From Frateuria edaphi (lineage in GTDB: Bacteria > Pseudomonadota > Gammaproteobacteria > Xanthomonadales > Rhodanobacteraceae), in assembly GCF_021117405.1 (NCBI RefSeq), contig NZ_CP088251.1:1674001-1738000 (forward strand): a stretch of 64,000 nucleotides of DNA, read 5' to 3'. Position numbers and translations under genes: made by a program. Shown here in pieces: positions 7,941 through 17,663 of the stretch; the first letter of the stretch is position 1; every line of letters begins with the position of its first letter. The notes under the pieces were generated by a model, which worked only from the letters and a program-made list of their open reading frames with translations, searched no databases and was not told the origin of the DNA.

Positions 7941-10777
7941 ACACGCTCCCGTCCGCCCGCATCGGTTGCACGCTGCCGCCGTCCTGCAGCGTTCCCGCGC
8001 GGCGCGAACGGCTGCGCCTGTCAGGCACGTTGAACGGCATCGACTACATCGAAGCGGGCGAGGATGGCGTCACCCTCTGCGTGCATCTGTTCGGCGATAT
8101 CCCCGGCGACATCGGGGTGGCCAACGTGCGGGTCAGTGGTGGCGATCGCATCACCGGCCTGCGCGTGCTGAGCGTGCAGGAAGAGCACGAGCCGGACATG
8201 CACGACGATGCCTGCCTGCGCGTGCGGCTGGACCGCGAAGGCGACCACACCGTGTATTGCCTGTGCCTGGTCGAGGCATCCTCCGGCAGCGACCCGTCGG
8301 ACTGGCGCGCGTACCGCGGCTTCGACCCGCGGTATGCGTGCGCCTCGCTCCGCTTCAGGCTCGATTGCGCGAAAGACCTCGATTGCGCCACGCCCACGCC
8401 GTGCGTGCAGCCGCCGATGCCCGTGCCCGAGATCAACTACCTGGCCAAGGACTACGCCAGCTTCCGGCAGTTGTTCCTCGATCGCATGGCGCTGGACATG
8501 CCGGCCTGGCAGGAAAGCCACGTGCCGGACATCGGCATCGCGCTGGTCGAGGTGCTTGCCTACACCGCCGACTATCTGAGCTACTACCAGGACGCCGTCG
8601 CTACCGAGGCCTACCTCGCCACGGCGCGCCGGCGCATCTCGGTGCGGCGGCATGCGCGACTGGTCGATTACCGCATGCACGAGGGCTGCAACGCGCGCGC
8701 ACTGGTGACGCTGGGGCTGGCCGAAGGCGAAGTCGAGCTGCAACTGGATCAGCTGCTCCTGCTGGTGCCACCGCCGGGGCAGGGCAACGTCGCACCCGGC
8801 GCGATCGACGCGCGGCAGCTGGAGACGGCTCGCGGGCAAGGCGCGCTGGTGTTCGAATCCATGCCCCGCGACGGTGCGGCCACGCAGCTCGTGGTCGCGG
8901 CGCACAGCGCGATCCGCCTGCATACGTGGGGAGACGAACTGTGCTGCCTGCCGCGGGGCAGCATCCGCGCCACACTGGTCGATGCACCACTCGATGCGAA
9001 GCCCGAGTCCGGTTCCGAGGCGTCGTCACCCGATGCATCCGGGCGCGGCGCCGATGCGCGGTCGTCCGATGGACGGCCGTCCGATGCGCGACCGGACTCC
9101 GCCGCCCACGCCCCGCCGCCCGACCCGCGCCACGCCGTTGCCGCTGCATCCGGGCAGCCGCAACGCGCACTCAAGCTCGTCGTCGGTGACTTTCTGATCT
9201 TCGAGGAGGTGCTGGGACCGGGGACCGGCAACCCGGCCGACGCCGATCCCACGCACCGGCACGCGGTGCGCCTGACCCAGGTGCAGCCCGGCGTCGATCC
9301 GCTGGATGGCCGCCTGCTGCTGGAGGTTGCCTGGGACGCCTGCGACGCGCTGCCGTTCGACCTGTGCCTGTCGGTACGCAAGCCGGCGCCCGACTGCGCA
9401 TGGCTGCACGATGTCAGTCTCGCGCGTGGCAACGTGCTGCTGGTCGACCACGGCGAACACGTGGCCGGGCAATGCCGTTGCGATCCTTTGTGCGCACCCT
9501 CCGCCAACGACGGCGACTATCCCGGACTGGCCGGCGAACTGGCCGCCATGCCCGATGCCTGCCAACGCTGCCAGGCGCTGGTCGAGGATTGCTGGCTGGT
9601 TCCCGGCACTGCGCAGTACGCGTGCTGCCGTTGCGAAGGGGCAGTGCAGGACACCACACGCGTGCCGGCCGACACCGGCCACGTGGTGCCTGGCGCGCCG
9701 CTGACGTGGGCCGAACCCTTGCCTCCGCAGGCGCCTGTCCGTCGCCTGTTCGAGCGCGACCCACGGTCGGCGCTGCCGCAGCTGCGCGTCCATGGCGGCA
9801 CGCTGGCCGGCGTGCTGGTGGGTGGCACTCCTCCGGCGCAGTGGCGCTGGGAAGCTCGGCACGACCTGCTGCAAAGCGGCCCGGACGATCGTCATTTCGT
9901 GGTCGAGATCGACGACGACGGCGCCGCGCACCTGCGCTTCGGCGATGGCGTGCTGGGGCGCCAGCCGCAGGCGGGCGAGTTCTTCCGCGCCGCCGTGCGC
10001 GTGGGCAACGGGCCGGCAGGCAATGTTGGCCGGGACAGCATCGTGTGGCTCGCGTTCAAGTCGGACGAGGCGCCGGCCGACCTGCATCCGCGCAACCCGC
10101 TGCCGGCCAGCGGCGGCATGGCAGCGGAAAGCCTGGCCGAGGTGAAGCTGTATGCACCTGGCGCGTTCCGCGCCAACCCGTTGCGGGCCATCGTCGCCGA
10201 CGACTACGCGATGTTCGCCCGGCGCGCGCCGGAACTGCAGGGCGCCGCAGCCAGCCTGGACTGGAATGGCAGCTGGTACGAAGCCGATGTGGTGGTCGAC
10301 CCGCGAGGCCGCGAGAGCCTGCCCGATGGACTGGGCGCGCGCATCGCCGGCGAACTCGAGCGCTATCGGCGCATCGGCCACGACCTGGCCGTTCGCGCGG
10401 CCTGTTACGTGCCGCTTCGCGTAGAGCTGTTCGTCTGCGTGCTGCCGGATTTCCTCGTCGCGCACGTCAAGGCGGAACTTGCCGACCGCTTCGGTGCGGG
10501 CTTGCGCCGCGATGGTGCGCCCGGCTTTTTCCATCCCGACCGATTGCAACTGGGAGCACCGGTTTTCGCCAGCGTGCTGATGGCCGAAGCGCAGGCGATC
10601 ACCGGCGTGGCGCACGTGGAGCTCCGGACGCTGGCGCGCATGCAGGGTGGACGGTCGGGCGAGGTGCCCGCCGATGGCGTGCTTCACCTGGGCGGCCGCG
10701 AGATCGCCCAGCTGGACAACGACCCCGACCATCCGGACCGCGGAACCCTCGTCTTCACTCTTGGAGGTGGCCGATGA
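7937..10777 (+). CDS. Large baseplate J-like assembly protein (first copy)
   Basis: A 946-residue baseplate assembly protein of the J/gp6-like family, expected to form the wedge arms. Family-typical text includes INYLAKDYASFRQLFLDRMAL, VPDIGIALVEVLAYTADYLSYYQDAVATEAYLATARRRISVRRHARLVDY, HLRFGDGVLGRQPQAGEFFRA and NPLRAIVADDYAMFARRAPELQGA. Two inserts are unusual. Residues about 355-410 are a low-complexity Asp/Ser/Arg/Pro/Ala segment, and residues about 510-575 hold a dense cysteine cluster (CRCDPLC, CQRC, CCRC). The inserts may be surface decorations or metal sites. It overlaps both neighbours by ATGA. Confidence 0.93.
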   Translation: MNTLPSARIGCTLPPSCSVPARRERLRLSGTLNGIDYIEAGEDGVTLCVHLFGDIPGDIGVANVRVSGGDRITGLRVLSVQEEHEPDMHDDACLRVRLDREGDHTVYCLCLVEASSGSDPSDWRAYRGFDPRYACASLRFRLDCAKDLDCATPTPCVQPPMPVPEINYLAKDYASFRQLFLDRMALDMPAWQESHVPDIGIALVEVLAYTADYLSYYQDAVATEAYLATARRRISVRRHARLVDYRMHEGCNARALVTLGLAEGEVELQLDQLLLLVPPPGQGNVAPGAIDARQLETARGQGALVFESMPRDGAATQLVVAAHSAIRLHTWGDELCCLPRGSIRATLVDAPLDAKPESGSEASSPDASGRGADARSSDGRPSDARPDSAAHAPPPDPRHAVAAASGQPQRALKLVVGDFLIFEEVLGPGTGNPADADPTHRHAVRLTQVQPGVDPLDGRLLLEVAWDACDALPFDLCLSVRKPAPDCAWLHDVSLARGNVLLVDHGEHVAGQCRCDPLCAPSANDGDYPGLAGELAAMPDACQRCQALVEDCWLVPGTAQYACCRCEGAVQDTTRVPADTGHVVPGAPLTWAEPLPPQAPVRRLFERDPRSALPQLRVHGGTLAGVLVGGTPPAQWRWEARHDLLQSGPDDRHFVVEIDDDGAAHLRFGDGVLGRQPQAGEFFRAAVRVGNGPAGNVGRDSIVWLAFKSDEAPADLHPRNPLPASGGMAAESLAEVKLYAPGAFRANPLRAIVADDYAMFARRAPELQGAAASLDWNGSWYEADVVVDPRGRESLPDGLGARIAGELERYRRIGHDLAVRAACYVPLRVELFVCVLPDFLVAHVKAELADRFGAGLRRDGAPGFFHPDRLQLGAPVFASVLMAEAQAITGVAHVELRTLARMQGGRSGEVPADGVLHLGGREIAQLDNDPDHPDRGTLVFTLGGGR

Positions 10778-13700
10778 GTTGCTGCAGTGCCTGCGGTTCG
10801 CATGCCTGCGCCTGCGGTTGCGGCGCCGGCACCCGCACGCCGCGTTCCCTCTACAACCGTCCCGGCCTCGCCAGCCTCGCCTATCGCGTGGGCAGCTGGG
10901 CCGACTTCCACGCCACCATGCAGATGGACCTGAGCGACGGCGCGCGGCCGGCGTTGGCCAGACTGCGTACCCGCGAGCCGGACGATCCGGCGCTGGCGTT
11001 GCTGGACGCCTGGGCGATCGGCGCCGACGTGCTGAGCTTCTACCAGGAGCGCATCGCCAACGAGGGCTACCTGCGCACGGCCACCGAACGGCGCTCGGTG
11101 CTGGAGCTTGGCCGCCTGGTGGACTACCGCCTGCGTCCTGGCGTGGCCGCCAGCGTGTACCTTGCCTACACCATCGAGAAGGACTCGCCGCCGGTAACCA
11201 TCCCGGCTGGCGCCCGCGCGCAGTCGATCCCCGCGCCCGGCGAGCAGATGCAGACCTTCGAGACCGCCGAGCCGCTGGAATCACGCTACGAATGGAACGC
11301 CATGTGTCCGCGTCTGACGCGGCCGCAAGAGATCTCGCTCGAAACCGTTGCCGACCTGTCCGAGCTGTGGATCGCCACACTCGCCAGCCAGCTCAAGCCC
11401 AACGACCTGCTGCTGTTCCTGTTCGGCGATCTTCCCGCCGGCGTGCCGGCCATCCGGCGGGTGCAGTCGCTGGAAGTGGAACAGGCCAGCGCGCGCAGCC
11501 GCGTGCTGCTGCAGCCGCTGGACAAGCTGGCGCATGCGGTCGTCGCCGCGGCGCATGTCGCCGTCGCGACCATCGAGAGCGTCGCCTACGAGGGCGACGT
11601 GGCCACCCAGGCCACCGCGTTGCGCGACGAGCTGGTCGCCTACCGCAACCAGGCCCTGCTGGGCCTGCCGGAGAGCTGGTACACCGCCCACAAGCGGGAA
11701 GGGCCGCTGTCGGTGGCGCATCTCGATCCGGCCCTGCAACCGGTCGGCATGCGGTTCTGGGACGACCTTGCGCACGCCCAGGGCGACGATGCACCGGCAC
11801 CTTCGCGGGGCGGCGGAAGTTTCAGGTCCTTGATCGAAGCGCTGGCGCGGCAGCCCGCGCCACAGCCGGCAAGCAGCCTCCACCTGCACCGCTCGATCGC
11901 CGGCGCACTGGGGCCATCCAGCGACGCCCGCCCGCAGCTGCTGGTCAACCTTCGCACGCATCTGGCCGACAGCTTCTATCGCGCCTGGACCAGCGTGCCG
12001 CGCGGCATGCCGTCGCCTGCGCTCACTGGCGTCCATGCACTGCGCCTGGCCGCGCCGTTGTTCGGCTACAACGCGCCGCGCATCATGGGGCTGGGCCTCA
12101 ACACCGACGATGCCACCAGGGACAGCGTGCCTTACATATCCCGTCCGGACGGCGACTGGGCCGCGCATGAGCAATCCGGGCACGTACAACTGGACAATGC
12201 CTACGACGGCGTTCTGGCCGACAGCTACCTGGTGATCCAGTCCGCGGGCGAGGTGCCGCTGGTCGCGAAGGCGCGAAGCGTGCAGATCCATCCGCGCAGC
12301 GATTACGGCATCAGCGGCAAGACCACCGACATCGCGCTCTATCCCGCCGCCGGCGACGAGGACAGCTGGCCGGCACCATCGATGACGGCGGTGCGCAGCG
12401 TCCAGGTCCATGCGCAGAGCGAGCCGCTGCGGCTGGCGGAGCAGGTGATCGACGAGCCGGTTGGCAAGGTCGGCGCTGACGAAGCCGGCCCACGCAGCAG
12501 CGCGGACACGGCCACGCGGCTGACCCTCGATACCGCCGTGGACGGGCTCAAGCCGGGTCGCTGGATCCTCGTCGAAGGTCAGCGTACCGATGTCCCCGGC
12601 ACCGACGCGGTCCGCGCCGCCGAGGCGGTGATGCTGACTGCGGTGGAGCAGGGCGTGGACACCCGGCTCCCTGGCGATACCGTGCACAGCACGCTGGTGT
12701 TCGCCAACCAGGGCCTGGCCTATCGCTATCGCCGCGACAGCGTCCTGGTGTACGCCAACGTGGTGCGTGCCACCCATGGCGAGACGCGCAACGAGGTGCT
12801 CGGCAGCGGCAATGGAGCGGCGGCGATGCAGGCATTCGCGCTGAAGCAGCCACCCCTGACCTACGTCTCCGCGCCTACCGTCGATGGCGTGCAGAGCACG
12901 CTGGTGGTGCGCGTCAACGCGCTTCAGTGGCACGAAATCGACAACCTGGCCTTTGCCGACGCACGCGCGCGAAGTTTCGTTACCGCAACCGACGACGAGG
13001 GCAAGACCCGAGTGCTGTTCGGCGACGGCATCCACGGTGCGCGACTGCCCACCGGCATCGAGAACATCGTGGCGAGCTATCGCAACGGCATCGGCCTGCC
13101 GGGCAATGTGCAAGCGCGACAGATCAGCCTGCTCGGCACCCGGCCGCTGGGCGTGAAGGAGGTCATCAACCCGTTGCACGCCTCCGGCGGTGCCGACGCG
13201 GAGACGCGCGACCAGGCGCGCGGCAACGTGCCGCTGGCGGTGCGGGCGCTGGACCGGCTGGTCTCGGTACCGGACTACGCGGATTTCGCGCGCATGTTCG
13301 GCGGTGTGGGGAAGGCGGTCGCCAACCGGCTTGGCGCGCACGTGCTGGTGACCATCGCCGGCGCCGCCGACGCGCCCGTCGAAACCACCTCCGACCTCTA
13401 CCGCAACCTGTTGCAGGCGTTACAGCGCTACGGCGACCCGTCATTGCCGGTAAGCCTCGCAGTGCGCGAGCGCTTGGCGCTGACCATGAGCGCGCGGGTC
13501 GGGCTGGTGGAGGACTACGCCTGGGTGGACGTGGAGCCGCGACTGCGTGGCGCGTTGCTCGACCGCTTCGGCTTCGAACGGCGCGCGCTCGCCCAGGATG
13601 CGTACCTGAGCGAAGTGGTGGGGTGCCTGCAGGCCATTCCCGGCGTCGCCTGGATCGACGTGGATGCCTTCGACAGCCTGAGCGCCGCCGCGCTCGAAGC

Positions 13701-13872
13701 GGCGTTCGAACAGGACGAAGACAAATCAGCGCCCGACGCGCCGCGGCTGATGCAACGCATCCAGGCCTTGCCTGCGCGCTACGGCGCCGATGGGCTGGCC
13801 TTGCCGGCACAACTTGCCTGCTTCCTGCCCGCCGTGCCGGACACGTTGCTGCTGCAGGAGGCCACGCCATGA
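10774..13872 (+). CDS. Large baseplate J-like assembly protein (second copy)
   Basis: A 1032-residue protein, the second tandem J-like baseplate protein. It shares LRTREPDDPALALLDAWAIGADVLSFYQERIANEGYLRTATERRSVLELGRLVDYRL with the first in pattern, and later VLFGDGIHGARLPTGIENIVASYRNGIGLPGNV and ALDRLVSVPDYADFARMFGGVGKA. It opens with a cysteine-rich tip (CCSACGSHACACGC in the first 16 residues), a possible metal-binding or cross-linking patch. Paired J-like proteins (Afp11/Afp12-type) are usual in eCIS. It starts in the stop of the previous gene and is overlapped by the next, all ATGA. Confidence 0.92.
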   Translation: MSCCSACGSHACACGCGAGTRTPRSLYNRPGLASLAYRVGSWADFHATMQMDLSDGARPALARLRTREPDDPALALLDAWAIGADVLSFYQERIANEGYLRTATERRSVLELGRLVDYRLRPGVAASVYLAYTIEKDSPPVTIPAGARAQSIPAPGEQMQTFETAEPLESRYEWNAMCPRLTRPQEISLETVADLSELWIATLASQLKPNDLLLFLFGDLPAGVPAIRRVQSLEVEQASARSRVLLQPLDKLAHAVVAAAHVAVATIESVAYEGDVATQATALRDELVAYRNQALLGLPESWYTAHKREGPLSVAHLDPALQPVGMRFWDDLAHAQGDDAPAPSRGGGSFRSLIEALARQPAPQPASSLHLHRSIAGALGPSSDARPQLLVNLRTHLADSFYRAWTSVPRGMPSPALTGVHALRLAAPLFGYNAPRIMGLGLNTDDATRDSVPYISRPDGDWAAHEQSGHVQLDNAYDGVLADSYLVIQSAGEVPLVAKARSVQIHPRSDYGISGKTTDIALYPAAGDEDSWPAPSMTAVRSVQVHAQSEPLRLAEQVIDEPVGKVGADEAGPRSSADTATRLTLDTAVDGLKPGRWILVEGQRTDVPGTDAVRAAEAVMLTAVEQGVDTRLPGDTVHSTLVFANQGLAYRYRRDSVLVYANVVRATHGETRNEVLGSGNGAAAMQAFALKQPPLTYVSAPTVDGVQSTLVVRVNALQWHEIDNLAFADARARSFVTATDDEGKTRVLFGDGIHGARLPTGIENIVASYRNGIGLPGNVQARQISLLGTRPLGVKEVINPLHASGGADAETRDQARGNVPLAVRALDRLVSVPDYADFARMFGGVGKAVANRLGAHVLVTIAGAADAPVETTSDLYRNLLQALQRYGDPSLPVSLAVRERLALTMSARVGLVEDYAWVDVEPRLRGALLDRFGFERRALAQDAYLSEVVGCLQAIPGVAWIDVDAFDSLSAAALEAAFEQDEDKSAPDAPRLMQRIQALPARYGADGLALPAQLACFLPAVPDTLLLQEATP

Positions 13873-16112
13873 GCGCACCGGACCGGCTTTACGACCTGCT
13901 GCCCGCCATCTATCGCATGCGCGACGCGGACGCGGGCTATCCGCTGCGTGACCTGCTGCGCGTGCTCGGCGCCCAGGCGGACGTGCTGGAACAGGACATC
14001 GCCCGGCTCTACGACAACTGGTTCATCGAGACCTGCGATGACTGGGTCGTGCCGTACATCGGCGACCTGCTGGGCTACGCGCTGTTGCCCGAAGCGGCGA
14101 CGCTGGACCCGCAGGGCACGACGTGCGCCGGGACCCTGGGCCGGGTGCTGGCGCCGCGCGCCGACGTGGCCGGCACGATCGACGCGCGCCGGCGCAAGGG
14201 CACGCTGTCGCTGCTGGAGGACTTGCTGCGCAACGCCGCCGGCTGGCCTGCGCGCGCGGTCGAATTCCAGCGATTGCTCGGCCGGATGCAGCACCTGGAT
14301 CACCCTCACCCCTCGCGCGGCGGCACCGCCGATCTGCGCAGCCCGGGTGCCTTGCAGTTGCTTGGCTGGGAGCAGGGCGCCTTCGACACCTGCGCGCACA
14401 GTCCCGATCTGCGCCGCCTGGCCAGTCCGCGCCGACGCGGCCGCCACCACATTCCCAACGTCGGCGTGTTCACCTTCCGCCTGCGCAGCTACCCCGTCAC
14501 CACCACGCCGGCCTATTGCGTGGAAGAGCGCGGACCGCATTGTTTCAGCTTCAGCGTGCTGGGCAACGACACGCCGCTGTTCCAGCGCCCCGTGGCCGAG
14601 CCCGTGCCGACGCATATCGCCGAGGAAGACAACCTGCCGGTACCGCTGCGTCGCTACCGGTTCGCCGAGCGCGGTCCATCGGCGCGGTGGGACGAGGTCT
14701 CCGACGCGCTCTACGGCGACGGTCGCAGCGTGCAGATTTTCGCGCCCGACTGGCCGGCGAAAGGGCAGGGCGTGCCGGTGCCGCGCGAGACGCTGATCCC
14801 GGCCGATCTGTCAGGCTGGCGCTACCCGATCCCGCGCGGTCGCGTGGCGGTCGATCCCGAGCGCGGCCGGATGATGTTCCCCGCCGGCCACCGTCCCAAG
14901 CGTGGGGTGTGGGTGTCCTATCAATACGGCTTTGCGGCCAACCTGGGCGGCGGCGAGTACGCGCGGGTGACGCCCGAACCGGATGGCGCGACGCGCTACA
15001 TCGTGCATGTCGCCTTGCCCGCCCGCGACCCGGCCACGGTCGTCTGGCCGCCCGGCCATTTCGCCAGCATCGCCGCCGCACTCGATGCGTGGAAACAGGC
15101 GCGGACCGCCACGCCCGGCCTGCGCGCGCTGGTCATCGAGCTGGCCGAGAGCGGCGTCTACGAGGGCCGCCTCGACCTGCAGCTCGACGCGGGCGAGGCG
15201 ATCCAGCTGCGCGCCGCCGAGCGCACGCGACCGGTGCTGCGTCTGCTCGACGTGCGCGCCAGCCAGCCGGATGCGCTTTCCGTCGGCGGCGGCGCCGGCA
15301 GCCGCCTGGTGCTGGACGGCCTGCTGATCGTCGGCCGCGGCATCGAGGTGCATGGGCCCGAGGAAGACGAGGAGCGATCCGGACACGAGGACCTGTGCGA
15401 GCTGTTGATCCGCCACTGCACGCTGGTACCGGGCTGGGCGCTGCATTGCGACTGCGACCCCAAGCGCCCGGGCGAGCCAAGCATCACGCTGGATGGCACG
15501 CGCGCCTCGCTGCGCGTCGAGCACAGCATCCTTGGCGCCATCGCGGTGACGAGTCCCGTGCATCGCGGCGAGACGCCGGCCGTGCAGTTGTGCGACAGCA
15601 TCCTCGATGCCACTGGTCCGGAGCGCGTCGCCCTGGGCGCACCGGACGAGGCGGTGGCCTACGTCGAGGCGAGCTTCCTGCGCTGCACGGTGATCGGCGA
15701 GGTGCAGGCGCACGGCCTCGCACTCGCCGAGGACTCGATCTTCGCCAGTCCGCTGCGCGTGTTGCGCCGACAGGCTGGTTGCGTGCGCTTCTGCTTCGTT
15801 CCGCGCGGATCGCGTACGCCGCAGCGCTTCCATTGCCAGCCGGACCTGGCCTGGGCGGCGGCCGGGGTGTCGCAACGCGAGCGCGAGGTGCTGCGCGTGC
15901 TCCCCCGGTTCCGCAGCACGCGCTACCCCTCGCCGAACTACCTGCGCCTGGCCGATACGTGCTGCGACGAGATCGGGCGCGGCGCGTCCGACGGCTCGGC
16001 GATGGGCGTCTACCACGATCTGTTCGAACCGCAGCGGGAAGCAAATGCGGCGGCACGCCTGCAGGAGTGCGTGCCCGCCGGCAGCGACGCCGGCGTCATC
16101 CACGCCAATTAG
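13869..16112 (+). CDS. Phage-tail/baseplate protein (P2 gpI-like N-terminus)
   Basis: A 747-residue protein. The start (RLYDLLPAIYRMRDADAGYPLRDLLRVLGAQADVLEQDIARLYDNWFIETCDDWVVPYIGDLLGY) is typical of tail proteins near the J-like genes of eCIS. The middle and C-terminal half are rich in regular beta segments (for example LVIELAESGVYEGRLDLQL, VLRLLDVRASQPDALSV, RLVLDGLLIVGRGIEVHG). These suggest a beta-helix like tail spikes. It could sit at the baseplate rim and contribute to target contact (inference). It overlaps the previous gene by ATGA and is followed after 10 bases by the DUF6519 gene. Confidence 0.88.
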   Translation: MSAPDRLYDLLPAIYRMRDADAGYPLRDLLRVLGAQADVLEQDIARLYDNWFIETCDDWVVPYIGDLLGYALLPEAATLDPQGTTCAGTLGRVLAPRADVAGTIDARRRKGTLSLLEDLLRNAAGWPARAVEFQRLLGRMQHLDHPHPSRGGTADLRSPGALQLLGWEQGAFDTCAHSPDLRRLASPRRRGRHHIPNVGVFTFRLRSYPVTTTPAYCVEERGPHCFSFSVLGNDTPLFQRPVAEPVPTHIAEEDNLPVPLRRYRFAERGPSARWDEVSDALYGDGRSVQIFAPDWPAKGQGVPVPRETLIPADLSGWRYPIPRGRVAVDPERGRMMFPAGHRPKRGVWVSYQYGFAANLGGGEYARVTPEPDGATRYIVHVALPARDPATVVWPPGHFASIAAALDAWKQARTATPGLRALVIELAESGVYEGRLDLQLDAGEAIQLRAAERTRPVLRLLDVRASQPDALSVGGGAGSRLVLDGLLIVGRGIEVHGPEEDEERSGHEDLCELLIRHCTLVPGWALHCDCDPKRPGEPSITLDGTRASLRVEHSILGAIAVTSPVHRGETPAVQLCDSILDATGPERVALGAPDEAVAYVEASFLRCTVIGEVQAHGLALAEDSIFASPLRVLRRQAGCVRFCFVPRGSRTPQRFHCQPDLAWAAAGVSQREREVLRVLPRFRSTRYPSPNYLRLADTCCDEIGRGASDGSAMGVYHDLFEPQREANAAARLQECVPAGSDAGVIHAN

Positions 16113-16122
16113 GAGATCGACC

Positions 16123-17640
16123 ATGAAAGGCGACTTCGCCCGCGTCACCTTCGACCCCGCGCTGCACTACAGCCAGGTTTTCCAGCAGCAGGGAAGGGTG
16201 CTGCTGGAGGCGGACTGGAATGAACAGGCAAGCATCCAGCTCGATCTGCTGCGCACGCTGGCGAGGGACCTTGTCGGACCGTGCTGGGCAGCGGGTTCCG
16301 GCTTCGTGGTCACCCTGCAGGCGCATGCCGGGGACTGGCAACTGGGCGCCGGCCATTTCTACGTGGACGGTATCCTCTGCGTGAACGAAAGCACCTGCAC
16401 CCTGGCGACCCAACCCCACGCGCCGATACCCGATGCCGGGCTGATCGACGACCCGCCGGCAAGCGTCGCGCTGTACCTGGATGTATGGGAGCGGCACCTG
16501 TCTTCGCTCGAAGCTCCCGGCGTCAACGACATCGCGTTGAACGGTGTCGACACGGCCTCGCGTTCCCAGGTGATCTGGCAGGCGCGCCTGCTCGATACCG
16601 ATGCCGAACACGTCGGTGCGCCGCTGGACGACACCCGCGCCGCCATCGAGCTGCGCTTGCAGGCTGCCGCGACCGACGCCGAAAAGGCGATCTGCAAGCA
16701 GCAGCTCGCCGACCTCGACAAGCTGCGCGATCGACTTGGCGGACAGCGGGCAGGGGATGACCCGTGCGTGCTGCTCGGTCAGGTGCTCGGTGCCCGCGAG
16801 TCCTACGCCTGGCCTCGCATGCGTGCGCAACTGGGGCCGGTCGAAGCGGACAGCGACCCGTGCGTGATTGCCGCCGACGCCCGCTATCGCGGTTGCGAGA
16901 ACCAGCTTTACCGGGTCGAGGTGCACCAGGGCGGGCTCGCCGGCAGCGAGGACGCACCCGGCGGCGCCAGCTTCAAGTGGTCGCGCGAGAATGGTTCGGT
17001 GATTTTCCCGGTGCTTGGCGCAGCTTCCAGCCAGAACGCCGACGGCAGCGCACAACTCACGGTCACGCTAGGCCACCTGGGCCGCGACCAGCGCCTGGGG
17101 CTTGCGGTCAACGACTGGGTCGAACTGATCGACGACAGCTACACGCTGGCCCAGCGCGCACTGCCGCTGTTGCAGGTGGGCGCGATCGACGCGACCAACC
17201 GCATCCTCACCCTCGCCGTGCCGAAGAACCTCGCCCCGTATCTCCCGGGCGCCGATGCCCATCCGCTGCTGCGCCGGTGGGACCAGCGCAACGATCTGAC
17301 AGAGCAGGGCACCGTGGCGCTGGCCGAAGGCGAAGCGATCGACCTGGAGGACGGCATCCAGATCACCTTCGAGCCGGGCGGCCAGTACGCCACGGGCGAT
17401 TACTGGCTGATTCCCGCCCGCGTCGGTGGCAACGGCACGCTCGACTGGCCGCAGACCGCCGGTACGGCCGCCGCGATGAGATCCCGCGGCATGCACCACC
17501 GGGCGGTACTGGGCACGACCGGCGACGACGGCGCGTACCACGAATGCTGCTGCCGCTTCGACTCGCTCTGCGCACTGCTCAAGGGCAACACCAGGCGTCT
17601 TGCCCCCAACCGTGCGGGAAGACCGCGCAGAGAACCCTGA
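16123..17640 (+). CDS. DUF6519-type eCIS-associated protein
   Basis: A 505-residue protein starting KGDFARVTFDPALHYSQVFQQQGRVLLEADWNEQASIQLDLLRTLARDLVGP, the recognisable opening of DUF6519 proteins found at the distal end of contractile injection loci. Further segments (YRVEVHQGG, ASFKWSRENGSVIFPV, YATGDYWLIPAR) are conserved in the family. The function is unknown; a structural or fibre-like role is plausible since no catalytic motif is seen. A good AGGAG ribosome site lies 8 bases before the ATG. The C-terminus is short and basic. Confidence 0.85.
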   Translation: MKGDFARVTFDPALHYSQVFQQQGRVLLEADWNEQASIQLDLLRTLARDLVGPCWAAGSGFVVTLQAHAGDWQLGAGHFYVDGILCVNESTCTLATQPHAPIPDAGLIDDPPASVALYLDVWERHLSSLEAPGVNDIALNGVDTASRSQVIWQARLLDTDAEHVGAPLDDTRAAIELRLQAAATDAEKAICKQQLADLDKLRDRLGGQRAGDDPCVLLGQVLGARESYAWPRMRAQLGPVEADSDPCVIAADARYRGCENQLYRVEVHQGGLAGSEDAPGGASFKWSRENGSVIFPVLGAASSQNADGSAQLTVTLGHLGRDQRLGLAVNDWVELIDDSYTLAQRALPLLQVGAIDATNRILTLAVPKNLAPYLPGADAHPLLRRWDQRNDLTEQGTVALAEGEAIDLEDGIQITFEPGGQYATGDYWLIPARVGGNGTLDWPQTAGTAAAMRSRGMHHRAVLGTTGDDGAYHECCCRFDSLCALLKGNTRRLAPNRAGRPRREP

Positions 17641-17663
17641 AGGCCGCGCTGCGGAGCACACCC

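Noticed and set aside
9026-13341. Long antisense frames across the two J-like genes (784 and 686 residues)
   Set aside because: GC-rich codon bias creates open antisense frames. They lack recognisable domains, while the plus strand encodes known baseplate proteins.
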